The notes under the pieces are model-generated. The model had not been told where the DNA came from, did no database searches, and saw only the letters and a list, made by a program, of their open reading frames with translations. DNA of 64,000 nt from Gemmatimonadota bacterium (GTDB lineage Bacteria > Gemmatimonadota > Gemmatimonadetes > Gemmatimonadales > Gemmatimonadaceae). Location of the stretch: assembly GCA_016194585.1 (NCBI GenBank), contig JACQBG010000012.1, forward strand, positions 1-64,000, in the 5' to 3' direction. A program made the position numbers and the translations under genes. Position 1 is the first letter of the stretch. The number at the start of each line of letters is the position of its first letter. Below are positions 52,754 to 61,465 of this stretch, one piece after another.

Positions 52754-53788
52754 TCACTTAATCTGATTCTCATTCGTACCCCCTTCCTTCGGCGGAGGCA
52801 CGATCAGACCGCCCGCAGGAGGCTCCGCGGCGGTCCCCTGCAGCAGTGCGTCGAGCGCGACTTCGGTGTCGCGCCGTTCGAGCAACGCATCCGACGCGCG
52901 CATCGCCTCGAGCCGCGCCCTGTCGCGCTGCCGCCGGATGAGCCAGAACGGGCCGATGAGAAGCAGCATCAACACGGCCCCCACGGTCACGTTCGCGACC
53001 AGGGCGAGCCCACCGAACTGCTTGCGGGTATTGGACTTCCAGCGCTTCTCGAAGCCGTCCTCGGTGAGCCCGTACGCCTGCCGCACCGCCTGGTCGAACG
53101 ACCCCGTGGCGCGCCAGTACGCGAAGAATTGGGTGAGTCCCCGCTGCGGGTCGAGCGCCGCCAACTCCGCGACGGCGCGCTGCGACAGCGCGTACCCCTG
53201 CTCCGCCCGCGACGCGCCGCCGGTGAACAGCGTGTCGAGCTCGTCGAGCCCGGGCATGCCGCGCACGACGAGCGCGAGGTTGGTGGCGAGCACCTCGTCG
53301 CGCCCCCACTCGCCGGCCGCGTAGGCGGCGTACCCCTCGTCGAACCAGCGCGGTGGCAGCTCCCCCATCGATTCGTGCAGGGCGAGATGCGCGAGCTCGT
53401 GGCGGAGCGTGGCCCGCGGGTCGCCGGCCGTCCCTGGCGCGCGATGTCCCTGGAGCACGAGCCGCTGCTCGGCCGGGAACGCGATCGCAGCGCCCCACTC
53501 CGGGGCGCCGCGCCCCGACCAGGCGCGGAAGCGCGCGAGATCGGGCGCGATGAGGATCGTCACCGGGGCCGCCGGGCGCGCGAGCCCGGGGAAGGTGTCG
53601 TTGGCCACGGCTTCGCGGAGCATCGACGCGGCCAGTTGGCGGTCGCCGCTCGTCGCGAACACGGTGAACCGGCCGGCGCCCCACCGCTCGGTGCCGGCGG
53701 GTGCGATGGCGAGCGTCGAGTCCTGCGCGGCGATGGGGCGTGCCATCAGGAGCGCCACGGCGAAGCACAGGGCGCTGGCGACGCTCAT
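52754..53788 (-). CDS. Membrane-anchored gluzincin-like peptidase (peptidase MA-like)
   Basis: A 344-residue protein with a signal peptide (MSVASALCFAVALLMARPIAAQ). The zinc motif is HELAH in TLRHELAHLALHE, with a downstream WFDEGYAAYAAGE that supplies the third ligand (gluzincin DEG pattern). One C-terminal membrane helix (LALVANVTVGAVLMLLLIG) is followed by a cytoplasmic tail. It is therefore likely an active periplasmic metallopeptidase facing the envelope. ATG overlaps the TPR gene stop by four bases; it is the last gene of the MglA/Che series. Confidence 0.85.
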   Translation of the reverse strand: MSVASALCFAVALLMARPIAAQDSTLAIAPAGTERWGAGRFTVFATSGDRQLAASMLREAVANDTFPGLARPAAPVTILIAPDLARFRAWSGRGAPEWGAAIAFPAEQRLVLQGHRAPGTAGDPRATLRHELAHLALHESMGELPPRWFDEGYAAYAAGEWGRDEVLATNLALVVRGMPGLDELDTLFTGGASRAEQGYALSQRAVAELAALDPQRGLTQFFAYWRATGSFDQAVRQAYGLTEDGFEKRWKSNTRKQFGGLALVANVTVGAVLMLLLIGPFWLIRRQRDRARLEAMRASDALLERRDTEVALDALLQGTAAEPPAGGLIVPPPKEGGTNENQIK

Positions 53789-54636
53789 CCCCGCGGCGGT
53801 TCCCCTCCCGCCTCGACCGACTGCAGGATCTCCGCGCACCGCTTGCCCCACGGATTGAACTTGTTGGTCGCGTGCCCCTTGGCCCACGCCGCCTTCGCCT
53901 CGTCCTTCTGGTCGTTGAACCAGTACGCGCGCCCGAGTTCGTAATACGCCTCGATGAGGTTCGGCCCGATGGCGAGCGTCTTCTGGAAGAAGTTCTCCGC
54001 GTCCTCGTACATCTCGCGCTCGAGGTACACGAGCCCGAGATAGAAGTGCGCGTAGAGCGTCGCCTTCTTGTCGTTGTCGAGTCGGATCGCCTTCGACAGG
54101 TGCTCGATGGCCTCGCCGAAGATCTTCTTCTTGAGGCAGATGTATCCGACGTTGATGCGCGCCAGCGCGTTCGACGGCTCCTTCATGAGCACCTTCTGGA
54201 AGCTCATCATCGCCTCGTCGTACTTCTCCTGCAGCATCTGCGCCCAGCCGAGCAGCGCGATGGCCTGCACGTCGCCCGGCGAGAGGTCGATCGCCTTGAG
54301 CAGCGCCGTCTCGGCGCCCTCGTGGTCGCCGAGCGAGAGACGGCTCCACCCTTTCTCGATGAACGTCGACGCGCCGATGTGGTCGGCGTGCACCACGGGG
54401 CGCTCGGCGCTGAACTGCGGCGCCAGCGAGGGCGCGGCGGCCTGCGCGGCCTTCCACTTGTCGACGAGCGCCTTGATGTCGTCCTTGAGCGCCGAGAGCT
54501 CGGCCACCTGCTGCTCGACGGTCTTGAAGAGGGCGATGATCTCTCCCTTCACCGCGGCGTCGGCCGTGCCGGCGTCGAGGCGGCGGTCGATGTCGGCGTA
54601 GCGCGCCCTCATGGCGCCGATGAGGTCGTCAGTCAT
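53785..54636 (-). CDS. Cytoplasmic TPR protein of the Che series
   Basis: A 283-residue protein without signal. The N-terminal 60 residues form a helix likely to coil (IIALFKTVEQQVAELSALKD), then at least five TPRs run from about 105 to the C-terminus (ASTFIEKGWSRLSLGDHEGA, VQAIALLGWAQMLQEKYDEA, and AHFYLGLVYLEREMYEDAEN). ATG at 54636 overlaps the CheW-like gene by eight bases. A scaffold function is inferred from repeats and position. Confidence 0.85.
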   Translation of the reverse strand: MTDDLIGAMRARYADIDRRLDAGTADAAVKGEIIALFKTVEQQVAELSALKDDIKALVDKWKAAQAAAPSLAPQFSAERPVVHADHIGASTFIEKGWSRLSLGDHEGAETALLKAIDLSPGDVQAIALLGWAQMLQEKYDEAMMSFQKVLMKEPSNALARINVGYICLKKKIFGEAIEHLSKAIRLDNDKKATLYAHFYLGLVYLEREMYEDAENFFQKTLAIGPNLIEAYYELGRAYWFNDQKDEAKAAWAKGHATNKFNPWGKRCAEILQSVEAGGEPPRG

Positions 54637-55138
54637 GTCGGGTGGCTCCGGCGACGGCGTGTTCGAGGACGATCCGCTCGCGCGCCGTGAGCAGTTGGGC
54701 GACGTCGAGCACGACGAGCGGGGGCGCGCCCTCGGTGGCCCCGCGCACGAGGGCACGGAGGTACTGCTTGGCGAGGCCGCGGAAGAACGCCGGCGGCGCT
54801 TCCATCTGCGCGGCGGTCACCGTAGCGACCTCGTCGACGGCGTCGACGATCGCGCCCATCAGTTCGTCGCCGGCGCTCACGACGACGATGCGCGCGCCCT
54901 CGCGCGACGCGGCCGCGGGGAGTTCGAAGCGCGTGCGCAGGTCGATCACCGGCACCACCTTGCCGCCGAAGTCGATGACCCCCTCGAGCCAGGCGGGGAC
55001 GTTCGGGATCGGGCGGGGCGGCGCGAATCGCAGCACGCGCTTGACGGAGAAGATGTCGACGGCGAAGCGGTCGTCGCCGACGCGGAAGGTCACGAGCTGC
55101 TGCCGCTCGGCGGCGGCGCCGGCCGGTGGTGCGTTCAT
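54629..55138 (-). CDS. CheW-like adaptor 1
   Basis: A 169-residue single CheW domain: LVTFRVGDDRFAVDIFSVKR, VPAWLEGVIDFGGKVVPVIDLRTRF and IVVVSAGDELMGAIVDAVDE are the diagnostic strands. CheW adaptors couple receptors to CheA. Beginning four bases inside the end of the second CheW-like gene, it is followed by the TPR gene. No CheA is in the window. Confidence 0.92.
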   Translation of the reverse strand: MNAPPAGAAAERQQLVTFRVGDDRFAVDIFSVKRVLRFAPPRPIPNVPAWLEGVIDFGGKVVPVIDLRTRFELPAAASREGARIVVVSAGDELMGAIVDAVDEVATVTAAQMEAPPAFFRGLAKQYLRALVRGATEGAPPLVVLDVAQLLTARERIVLEHAVAGATRHD

Positions 55139-55608
55139 CGGGCGCTCTCCGTGGTCATGGGCGCGGTCGCCGCCGCCTTCTCGAGCAGCGTGGCGACCCG
55201 CACGAGGTTCACGAGTTGTCCGTCGTGGCGCGCGCCGACGCAGACGCCGGCGAGCACGCCGTCGGCGTCGCTCCCGGCGGGCGCGGGGCGCAGCGTGGTC
55301 ACGTCGAGCGCCGTGAGGTCGTCGACGTCGTCGACGACGAGCACGGCGCGGCGGTCGCCGACGCGCAGCACGAGCGCGGTCGACGCGGTTCCGTCACGAG
55401 CGACGCCGAACGCCCAGCCGGCGTCGAACGCGGTGAGGGTGCGGTCGCGATGGCGCATCTGCCCGGCGAGTCCCGGCGGCGCGGCGGGCACCCATTCGAG
55501 CGCCGGCCGGTCGATGGCCTCCTCGACGTCGGCGACGGCGAAGGCGAACCGCTCGCTCCCCACGCGCGCGATCACATGGAGGTCGCGGATCGGCGCGCCG
55601 CCGGTCAT
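55135..55608 (-). CDS. CheW-like adaptor 2
   Basis: A 157-residue CheW-type domain more diverged than its neighbour: LHVIARVGSERFAFAVADVE, PGLAGQMRHRDRTLTAFDAG and ALVLRVGDRRAVLVVDDVDD. The loop that normally reads GVINLRG is LAGQMRHR. Two unlike CheW proteins in one series suggest two receptor or kinase contacts, or a specialised connector. ATG overlaps the cheB stop by four bases. Confidence 0.85.
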   Translation of the reverse strand: MTGGAPIRDLHVIARVGSERFAFAVADVEEAIDRPALEWVPAAPPGLAGQMRHRDRTLTAFDAGWAFGVARDGTASTALVLRVGDRRAVLVVDDVDDLTALDVTTLRPAPAGSDADGVLAGVCVGARHDGQLVNLVRVATLLEKAAATAPMTTESAR

Positions 55609-56687
55609 GCGGTGCCCCGTGCGGCGCGGCGCGCGCGCAGCAGCGTCGCGACGTGCGACGCGATGTCGCCGAGCGGCGCGACGGCGTCGGCGCCGGCGCT
55701 CTCGAGCGCGGCGGCGGGCATGCCGTAGATGATGCTCGTCGCGCGGTCCTGCACCACCGCGCCCCCTCCCGCACCACGCATCGCGAGCAGCCCGGCGCTC
55801 CCGTCGCGCCCCATGCCGGTGAGCACCACGCCCACGGCGGCGGCGCCGAAGGTGCGCGCCACCGACGCGAAGAGCGGATCGGCGGCGGGCTTCACGCCCC
55901 ACACGGCGGCGCCGTCGTCGAGATGCACGCGCGCGCCATCCGGCGCGCCGGCGACCGTCATGTGCTGGCCGCCCGGCGCGATGTACACGTGGTTGGGGAG
56001 CACGAGCTCGCCGTCCGCCGCCTCGGTCACCTCGAGCCGCGCCTGCGCGTCGAGGCGCTGGGCGAGTCCGGCGGTGAAGCCGCGCGGCATGTGCTGCGCG
56101 ACGAGCACGGCGGCGTCGAGGTCGGCGGGGAGCGCGGGGATGAATTCGGCGAGCGCGCGCGGCCCGCCGGTCGACGACGCGACGGCGACCGCCGCGCGCG
56201 CGCCGAGGGTGCCGTGCGCCGCCCGCTTCTCGGCATGCTTCGGGCGCGCGAGCATCGGCACGCCGCGCAGGTTGACCACCGCCGCGGCGCGCAGTGCCTC
56301 GAGCAGTCGCTCGCGCACCTCGGTCACCTGGCGCGCGCCGGCGGCCTGCGGCTTGCGCACGAAATCCACCGCGCCGAGTTCGAGGGCGCGCAGCGTGAGG
56401 TCGACGTCGCCGTGCGACTCGGCGCCGCTGAGCATCACGACGGGGCGCGGCGTCTCGCTCATGATGTACCCGAGCGCGCCGATGCCGTCGAGCCCCGGCA
56501 TCGCGATGTCGAGAGTGACGATGTCGGGGTCGAGGGCGTGCACCTGGGCGAGCGCGTCGAGGCCGTCCTTCGCGACGCCGATCACGGTGAACTCGTCGAA
56601 TCCGCCGACGACGTCGCTGATGACGGTGCGCATGAGCGCGCTGTCGTCGACGACGAGCACGGTGCGGCGTGGCCGGTCAGAGGACAT
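55605..56687 (-). CDS. cheB: Chemotaxis protein-glutamate methylesterase CheB
   Basis: A 360-residue response-regulator methylesterase. Receiver: VLVVDDSALMRTVIS with acidic pair, phosphoacceptor in DIVTLDIAMPGLDG, and RKP lysine. Catalytic domain: serine in VASSTGGPRALAE, histidine in VAQHMPRGFT, aspartate in GMGRDGSAGL. It demethylates and deamidates receptors for adaptation. Start overlaps the cheD end by 11 bases. Confidence 0.96.
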   Translation of the reverse strand: MSSDRPRRTVLVVDDSALMRTVISDVVGGFDEFTVIGVAKDGLDALAQVHALDPDIVTLDIAMPGLDGIGALGYIMSETPRPVVMLSGAESHGDVDLTLRALELGAVDFVRKPQAAGARQVTEVRERLLEALRAAAVVNLRGVPMLARPKHAEKRAAHGTLGARAAVAVASSTGGPRALAEFIPALPADLDAAVLVAQHMPRGFTAGLAQRLDAQARLEVTEAADGELVLPNHVYIAPGGQHMTVAGAPDGARVHLDDGAAVWGVKPAADPLFASVARTFGAAAVGVVLTGMGRDGSAGLLAMRGAGGGAVVQDRATSIIYGMPAAALESAGADAVAPLGDIASHVATLLRARRAARGTA

Positions 56688-57153
56688 GTTCCCCTCCCCG
56701 CACCGACCGCACGGCGACGACCCCGGTGGCGACGTCGAAGCGGATGGTGCGGCCGAAGTCGCCGCCGATCTCCTCGCCGGCGAGCCGCACCCGCGCCGCG
56801 GCGAGCGCGGCGCGCGCGGCGTCGGCGTTGCGCGCCCCCATCGTGCCGCCGGTCGAGGCGAGGAGGTCGCCGAAGAGCTTCGCCCCGCCGACGATCTTCC
56901 CGACGAACGGCCCCGTCGCGCCGAGCGCGCGCATCTCCCCGAGCAGGAGCGGCACGGCGGTGCTCGCGTACTTCGCGCGGTTCTCCACGGCGCGGCTGGC
57001 CGGCGGCGCCGGCAGCAGGATGTGCGCGAGCCCGCCGACGCGCGCCATCGGATCGTGGATCGCGATCGCGATGCACGATCCGAGGCCGACGCTCACGAGC
57101 TCGCCGGCCTCCGCCACGACCGCGTGATGGGCGATGCGTACCATGTGTTCCAC
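56677..57153 (-). CDS. cheD: Chemoreceptor glutamine deamidase CheD
   Basis: A 158-residue CheD with catalytic Cys in SVGLGSCIAIAIHDP, the His in RVGGLAHILLP, KIVGGAKLFG and a final VRSVRGGEHVL strand. It deamidates receptor glutamines and can interact with CheC. GTG at 57153 overlaps the cheR TAG by one base; ATG at 57144 is an alternative start. No cheC is adjacent. Confidence 0.92.
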   Translation of the reverse strand: MEHMVRIAHHAVVAEAGELVSVGLGSCIAIAIHDPMARVGGLAHILLPAPPASRAVENRAKYASTAVPLLLGEMRALGATGPFVGKIVGGAKLFGDLLASTGGTMGARNADAARAALAAARVRLAGEEIGGDFGRTIRFDVATGVVAVRSVRGGEHVL

Positions 57154-57968
57154 TACACGCGCCGGAAGATGCGTTGGCGCTGGTCGACGACCTCGAACAG
57201 CGCCCGCGCCGGGCCGAGCAACGTCTCGACCTTCCCGAGCACGAGCAGTCCGCCGGGCGCGAGCGCGTCGTGGAAGCGGCGCAGCAGCCCCTCCTGCGAG
57301 GCGCGGTCGAAGTAGATGATCACGTTGCGGCAGGTGATGAGCTGGTACGGCCCGTTGGGCGGCGCCTCGCGCAGCATGTCGTGGCGGCGGAAGTCGAGCA
57401 GCGCGCGGAGTTCGGGGGCCGCGGTGCGCGCCGCGCCGAAGTATCGCTCGCGCAGCGCGGCGGGCATCTCGGCGAACGCCGCCTCGTCGTAGCGGCCGGC
57501 CGCCGCGGCCTCGAGACTCGCCCGGTCGATGTCGGTCGCGACGATGCGCAGCCGCGCGAGCCGCTCCGTCTCGTGCCGCGCCGCGGCGTAGGCGTGCCAG
57601 AGGGCGGCGAGCGTGTACGCTTCCTCCCCCGACGAACAGCCGGCGACCCAACCGCGGAGCCGTGGCGTCGGGAGCGCCCACAACTCCGGGAGCACCTGCT
57701 CGCGGACCGCGTGCCACGCCTCGGAGTTGCGATAGAGCTTGGTGACGTTGATCGTGAGGGCGTCGAGCAGCCGTTCGTATTCGGCCGGGTCCTGGTCGAG
57801 CAGGCGGCCGTACGCCGCGTAGTCGGTCTGGCCGCGCGCGCGCATGCGCACGGCGATGCGGCGGCGCAGGCAGGTGCCCTTGTAACTCGGCGCGACGAAG
57901 CCGCGGTCGCGCGCGATCTTGTCGGTGAGCGCCAGGAACGCCTCGGCGTCGTCGGCGGGGGCGGTCAC
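57153..57968 (-). CDS. cheR: Chemotaxis protein methyltransferase CheR
   Basis: A 271-residue SAM-dependent methyltransferase. N-terminal helices (DKIARDRGFVAPSYKGTCLR), LTINVTKLYRNSEAW, SAM motif VAGCSSGEEAYTLA, IVATDIDRASLEAA and ITCRNVIIYFDRA. It methylates receptor glutamates. GTG start overlaps the DUF4388-TPR stop by four bases, linking it to the DnaA-like and MglA genes upstream. Confidence 0.95.
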   Translation of the reverse strand: MTAPADDAEAFLALTDKIARDRGFVAPSYKGTCLRRRIAVRMRARGQTDYAAYGRLLDQDPAEYERLLDALTINVTKLYRNSEAWHAVREQVLPELWALPTPRLRGWVAGCSSGEEAYTLAALWHAYAAARHETERLARLRIVATDIDRASLEAAAAGRYDEAAFAEMPAALRERYFGAARTAAPELRALLDFRRHDMLREAPPNGPYQLITCRNVIIYFDRASQEGLLRRFHDALAPGGLLVLGKVETLLGPARALFEVVDQRQRIFRRV

Positions 57969-59584
57969 GACAGGCCCTTGGCCGCCTCGAGGTTCTGGCG
58001 GACGATCCTGTTGCCTGGGTCGAGGGCGAGCGCGCGTTCCCAGCTCTGGATCGCGTCGGCGCGTTCGCGGCGCTTCAGGCGGATGTTGCCGAGCTTGAAC
58101 CAGACGTCGGGGCCGAGGCGCTCGTTGAGCTTGACGGCGCGCTGGTACGCGTCGAACGCCTCGTCGAACCGTCCGGCGCGGTACAGGCAGTCGCCGTGGT
58201 TCTTGTAGAGCGTGGCGATGCCCGGATCCTCGGCGATGCCGCGCTCGGCCGCGGCCATGGCCTCGGCGTTCTGTCCCTTGCGCTCGAGCGCCACGGCGAG
58301 GTTGTTGTGCAGCACGGCCGCGTGCGGATAGGCGGACGTCCCTTCGCGGAGCAGTTCGACGGCCTCGTCGGTGCGCCCGCCGAGCCAGGCGGTGAGCGCG
58401 GCGAAGTGGAACCAGACGGCGCTCGGCGTGTTCTCGCCGAACAGCGGGCGCGCCGCCTGCAGCGCGGTGTCGGCGCCCTCGAGGCTCCCCTCGCGCAGCG
58501 CGAGCACGGCGAGCGAGACGTGCACGCGCGGGTCGCGGTCGCCGCCGCGCGTCATCGCCTCGCGCAGCGCGTCGCGCGCCTTGGCGAACTCGCCGCGCCG
58601 TTCGAAGGCGAAGGCGAGGTTGTGGAACACGGCGGGCGCGGCGAGCCGGGAGTGCGAGGCCGCTTCGAAGTCGGCGACGGCGCCGTCCCACCGGCCGAGC
58701 CGCAGGTGCACGAGTCCGAGCACGAAGCGCGCCTGCAGGTCGCCGGGGCGCAGGTCGGCGACGCGGCGGAACTCGCGCTCGGCCTCGTCGAGCATCCCGG
58801 TCTTGTAGAATGCGATGCCGAGGTTGCGGTGCTCCTCGACGCGCGCGTCGGGCGCCATCACCTCGGCGGCCTTCGTCTTCCCCACGCGGTGCAGGAAGCC
58901 GGCCGTGGCGAGGCCGTACAGCGCCTTCCCCACCTCGAACTCGACGAGCCCCGATTCCTCGACGAGCACCGTGACGTCGCGCCGCCCGTCGATGAGGGGG
59001 AGCAGCACCTCCTGTTCCTTCGACAGGCTGCCGCGGCTCTCCTCGACGCGCCGGCGGTCGACGTCGAACACGATGTCGAACGAGGGGATCTTCTTCTCGA
59101 TCAAGCCCCACTCGTCGACGCGGCGCGCGCCCTCGAGCAGCAGCGACTCGGGGTTGATCGAGACCAGGAAGTCCTGCTCCTCGGGGGCGAGGTCGGGCTC
59201 GAAGTTGAACGTGCCCTGCGACCAGGTGAAGAGGAAGTACACCGCCTCCTCGATCTGCACGCGGATCTGGTCGTGGAGCGCCTCGCGCGAGATGATGCCG
59301 AGCGAGACGAGGATCTCGCCGAGCCGCTTGTCGCGCTGCTTCCCTTGCGCGGCGATCGCCTCGTCGAGCTGCGCCGGCGAGATCGCCCCGCTCTTCAGCA
59401 GGATGTCGCCGAGCCGGTCGCGCCGGTTGACGATCGACGCGTAGCAGATGCGTCCCTTGTCGAAGTAGATGGAGCCGAAGTTGTTCCGGTGCGTGACCGA
59501 CAGGCATCCGGTCTTCTTCCCCATCGAGAGGAGCTGGAGGACGTCGGGAAGGCTGGCTTCCTTGAGGCTGCCCTTGATGGCCAT
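57965..59584 (-). CDS. DUF4388/PATAN-type domain protein with C-terminal TPRs
   Basis: A 539-residue cytoplasmic protein. The N-terminal domain starts MAIKGSLKEASLPDVLQLLS with GCLSVTHRNNFGSIYFDKGR, the DUF4388 pattern found in two-component and gliding-motility proteins of myxobacteria and cyanobacteria. A GSPII_E-like helical piece follows (DRLGDILLKSGAISPAQLDE, KRLGEILVSLGIISREALHD). From about residue 260 at least six TPRs extend to the end. ATG shares one base with the stop of the DnaA-like gene (TGATG). A scaffold linking output proteins is plausible; this is inference. Confidence 0.85.
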   Translation of the reverse strand: MAIKGSLKEASLPDVLQLLSMGKKTGCLSVTHRNNFGSIYFDKGRICYASIVNRRDRLGDILLKSGAISPAQLDEAIAAQGKQRDKRLGEILVSLGIISREALHDQIRVQIEEAVYFLFTWSQGTFNFEPDLAPEEQDFLVSINPESLLLEGARRVDEWGLIEKKIPSFDIVFDVDRRRVEESRGSLSKEQEVLLPLIDGRRDVTVLVEESGLVEFEVGKALYGLATAGFLHRVGKTKAAEVMAPDARVEEHRNLGIAFYKTGMLDEAEREFRRVADLRPGDLQARFVLGLVHLRLGRWDGAVADFEAASHSRLAAPAVFHNLAFAFERRGEFAKARDALREAMTRGGDRDPRVHVSLAVLALREGSLEGADTALQAARPLFGENTPSAVWFHFAALTAWLGGRTDEAVELLREGTSAYPHAAVLHNNLAVALERKGQNAEAMAAAERGIAEDPGIATLYKNHGDCLYRAGRFDEAFDAYQRAVKLNERLGPDVWFKLGNIRLKRRERADAIQSWERALALDPGNRIVRQNLEAAKGLS

Positions 59585-61464
59585 CAGCGCAGCTCCTCGA
59601 TGAGCCGCGCCGTCGCGTCGGGCCACTCCCAGACGATCTTCTCGGCGTCGTACGGCACGCTGTCGCGCGTCGCGACCGTGCTCACGGCGAGCACGCCGGC
59701 GTACGGCGTGGCGAGGCCGAGCTCGGCGCGCGCGAGCTGCACGCTGATCGGCGTGCGGGAGGCGTCGGCGGCCGCGCCGAGCCGGTTCACGACGCCGACG
59801 ATCTCGCGCACGCTCTGCACCGGCTGGTCGGCGAGCAGGGTGAGCAGCGCGTCGTCGGCCGGGCGCCCCGCGTCGGCGAGGTAGCGCGCGAACAGCCGCT
59901 GGCGCAGCGTGCGGTCGGGCGCCTGGATCGGCACGACGAGCCCGCCCTCGAAGCGCGAGCGCAACCGCGCCTCGAGGTCGGGGATCTCCGCCGGCGTGCG
60001 GTCGCTCGTCAGCACGATCTGCTTGCCCGCACCGGCGAGCGCGTTGAAGAGCAGGAAGAGTTCGTCCTGCGTGCGTTCCTTGCCGGCGACGAACTGCACG
60101 TCGTCGATGATGAGCGCGTCGGCGTGCCGGTAGCGCAGCCGCCAGCGCTCGATCGTGCCTCCCTGGATCGCCGCGATGAGCTCGTCGATGAACTTCTGCG
60201 CGTGTACGCACGCCACGACCATGCGGCCGCCGCTCGAGGCGAGCAGCGCGTTGCCGATCGCGTTGAGGAGGTGCGTCTTGCCGACGCCGCTCGGGCCGTG
60301 GAAGAGGAGCGGGTTGTACTTCGTCCCGGGCTCGGCGACGACGGTGTCGGCGGCGTGCGCGGCGAGCTGGTTCGAGCTGCTCACCTCGAACGCCTCGCGC
60401 ACGAACGCGGGGCTCGGCCCGTCGGGCGGCGTCGCGCCGGCGAGCGCCCGCTCGACGAGGTCCTCCGCCTCCGCCATCCGCTCGGGATCGCGGAACACGG
60501 AGTTGCCGCCGAGCGACGGGTCCACCGACGTCGCCGTGCGCTCGAGGTTGCGCAGGTGCTCGATCGCCGCCGCGAACGTCGCGAGCAGCCCCGCCACGTC
60601 GGGCTCGCGCGGCAGCGTGAGCGCGCGCTCGATGACCCCGGTCTTGTACCCCTCGCCCTGCCAATACTGCCGCGCCTCGGCGAGCCGGGCCTGCCACGAC
60701 TCGACGTGTTCCTGCACGACGCTCGACACGTCGGAGAGGAAGTCCTCGAACTCGCCGGTGGGGCGTCCCGCGGGCTGCGCCGGCCGGGGGGCGTCGTCCA
60801 CCCCCAGCGCCTGATGCGCGACGAGCCGGTTGAGCGCCCCCTGCAGTTCGCGCACGTTGCCGAAGCTGAACTGCGCGAGCTCCTCGAGCACCCCCTCCTT
60901 GAACGTGAGGTGGCGCTCCTCGCAGTTGGCGCGGAGGATGGCCACGCGCGTCTCGAAGTCGGGCGCCGTCACGTCGACGATGAGCCCGCCCGAGAGGCGG
61001 CTGATGAGCCGCTCGTCGACGTCCCGGATCTCGGCCGGGGGGCGGTCGCTCGTGAGCACGATCTGGCGTCCGGCGCGCTGCATCCGCTCGAACAACTTGA
61101 GCAGCTCGGCCTGCATCTCGCGGTGCCCCGTGAGGAACTGCACGTCGTCGATCAGCAGCACGCTGCACCGCTCGTAGCGGCGCGAGAAGAGTTCGATCTG
61201 CCCGGTCGACGTCGCGGCGAGGAGCTGCCCGACGAACTCCTCGAGCGTGACGTACTCGACCTCGCTCCCGGGCTGCAGCGCCTCGGCGAGGTGGCCGATG
61301 CCGCCGAGCAGGTGCGTCTTGCCCAGTCCGGTGCCGCCGTAGATGAAGAGCGGGTTGTACACCGTGCCCGGCGACTCGGCGACGGCGCGCGCCGCCGCCA
61401 CGGCGAGGCGGTTCCCCGCGCCGACGACCAGCGTGTCGAACCGGAGACGCGCGTCGAGCCGCAC
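59584..61464 (-). CDS. Tandem DnaA-type AAA+ ATPase without DNA-binding domain
   Basis: A 626-residue protein with two DnaA domain-III-like modules. Module 1 (about 8-215): Walker A GGTGLGKTH with K49, Walker B LLIDD (103-107), sensor I LTSDRPPAEI, arginine-finger region RLISRLSGGL and sensor II GNVRELQGALNRL. Module 2 (about 358-550): Walker A GPSGVGKTH with K396, IIDD (452-455), LTSDRTPAEI, RLRSRFEGGL and SVREIVGVVNRL. A 140-residue helical linker lies between. DnaA domains I and IV are absent, so it should not bind DnaA boxes. Both modules keep ATPase residues. GTG start one base after the mglA stop; coupled to the DUF4388 gene. Role unknown. Confidence 0.93.
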   Translation of the reverse strand: MRLDARLRFDTLVVGAGNRLAVAAARAVAESPGTVYNPLFIYGGTGLGKTHLLGGIGHLAEALQPGSEVEYVTLEEFVGQLLAATSTGQIELFSRRYERCSVLLIDDVQFLTGHREMQAELLKLFERMQRAGRQIVLTSDRPPAEIRDVDERLISRLSGGLIVDVTAPDFETRVAILRANCEERHLTFKEGVLEELAQFSFGNVRELQGALNRLVAHQALGVDDAPRPAQPAGRPTGEFEDFLSDVSSVVQEHVESWQARLAEARQYWQGEGYKTGVIERALTLPREPDVAGLLATFAAAIEHLRNLERTATSVDPSLGGNSVFRDPERMAEAEDLVERALAGATPPDGPSPAFVREAFEVSSSNQLAAHAADTVVAEPGTKYNPLLFHGPSGVGKTHLLNAIGNALLASSGGRMVVACVHAQKFIDELIAAIQGGTIERWRLRYRHADALIIDDVQFVAGKERTQDELFLLFNALAGAGKQIVLTSDRTPAEIPDLEARLRSRFEGGLVVPIQAPDRTLRQRLFARYLADAGRPADDALLTLLADQPVQSVREIVGVVNRLGAAADASRTPISVQLARAELGLATPYAGVLAVSTVATRDSVPYDAEKIVWEWPDATARLIEELR

Positions 61465-61465
61465 G

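Noticed and set aside
57965-61168. Apparent fusion of the DUF4388-TPR protein to an upstream domain
   Set aside because: The extension is the DnaA-like gene read out of frame; ATG 59584 overlaps its stop and starts the DUF4388 domain.
59584-61464. dnaA and a replication origin
   Set aside because: No DnaA domain IV, no dnaN or gyr genes, and no cluster of DnaA boxes in the window; the single near-match at 35866-35874 is isolated.
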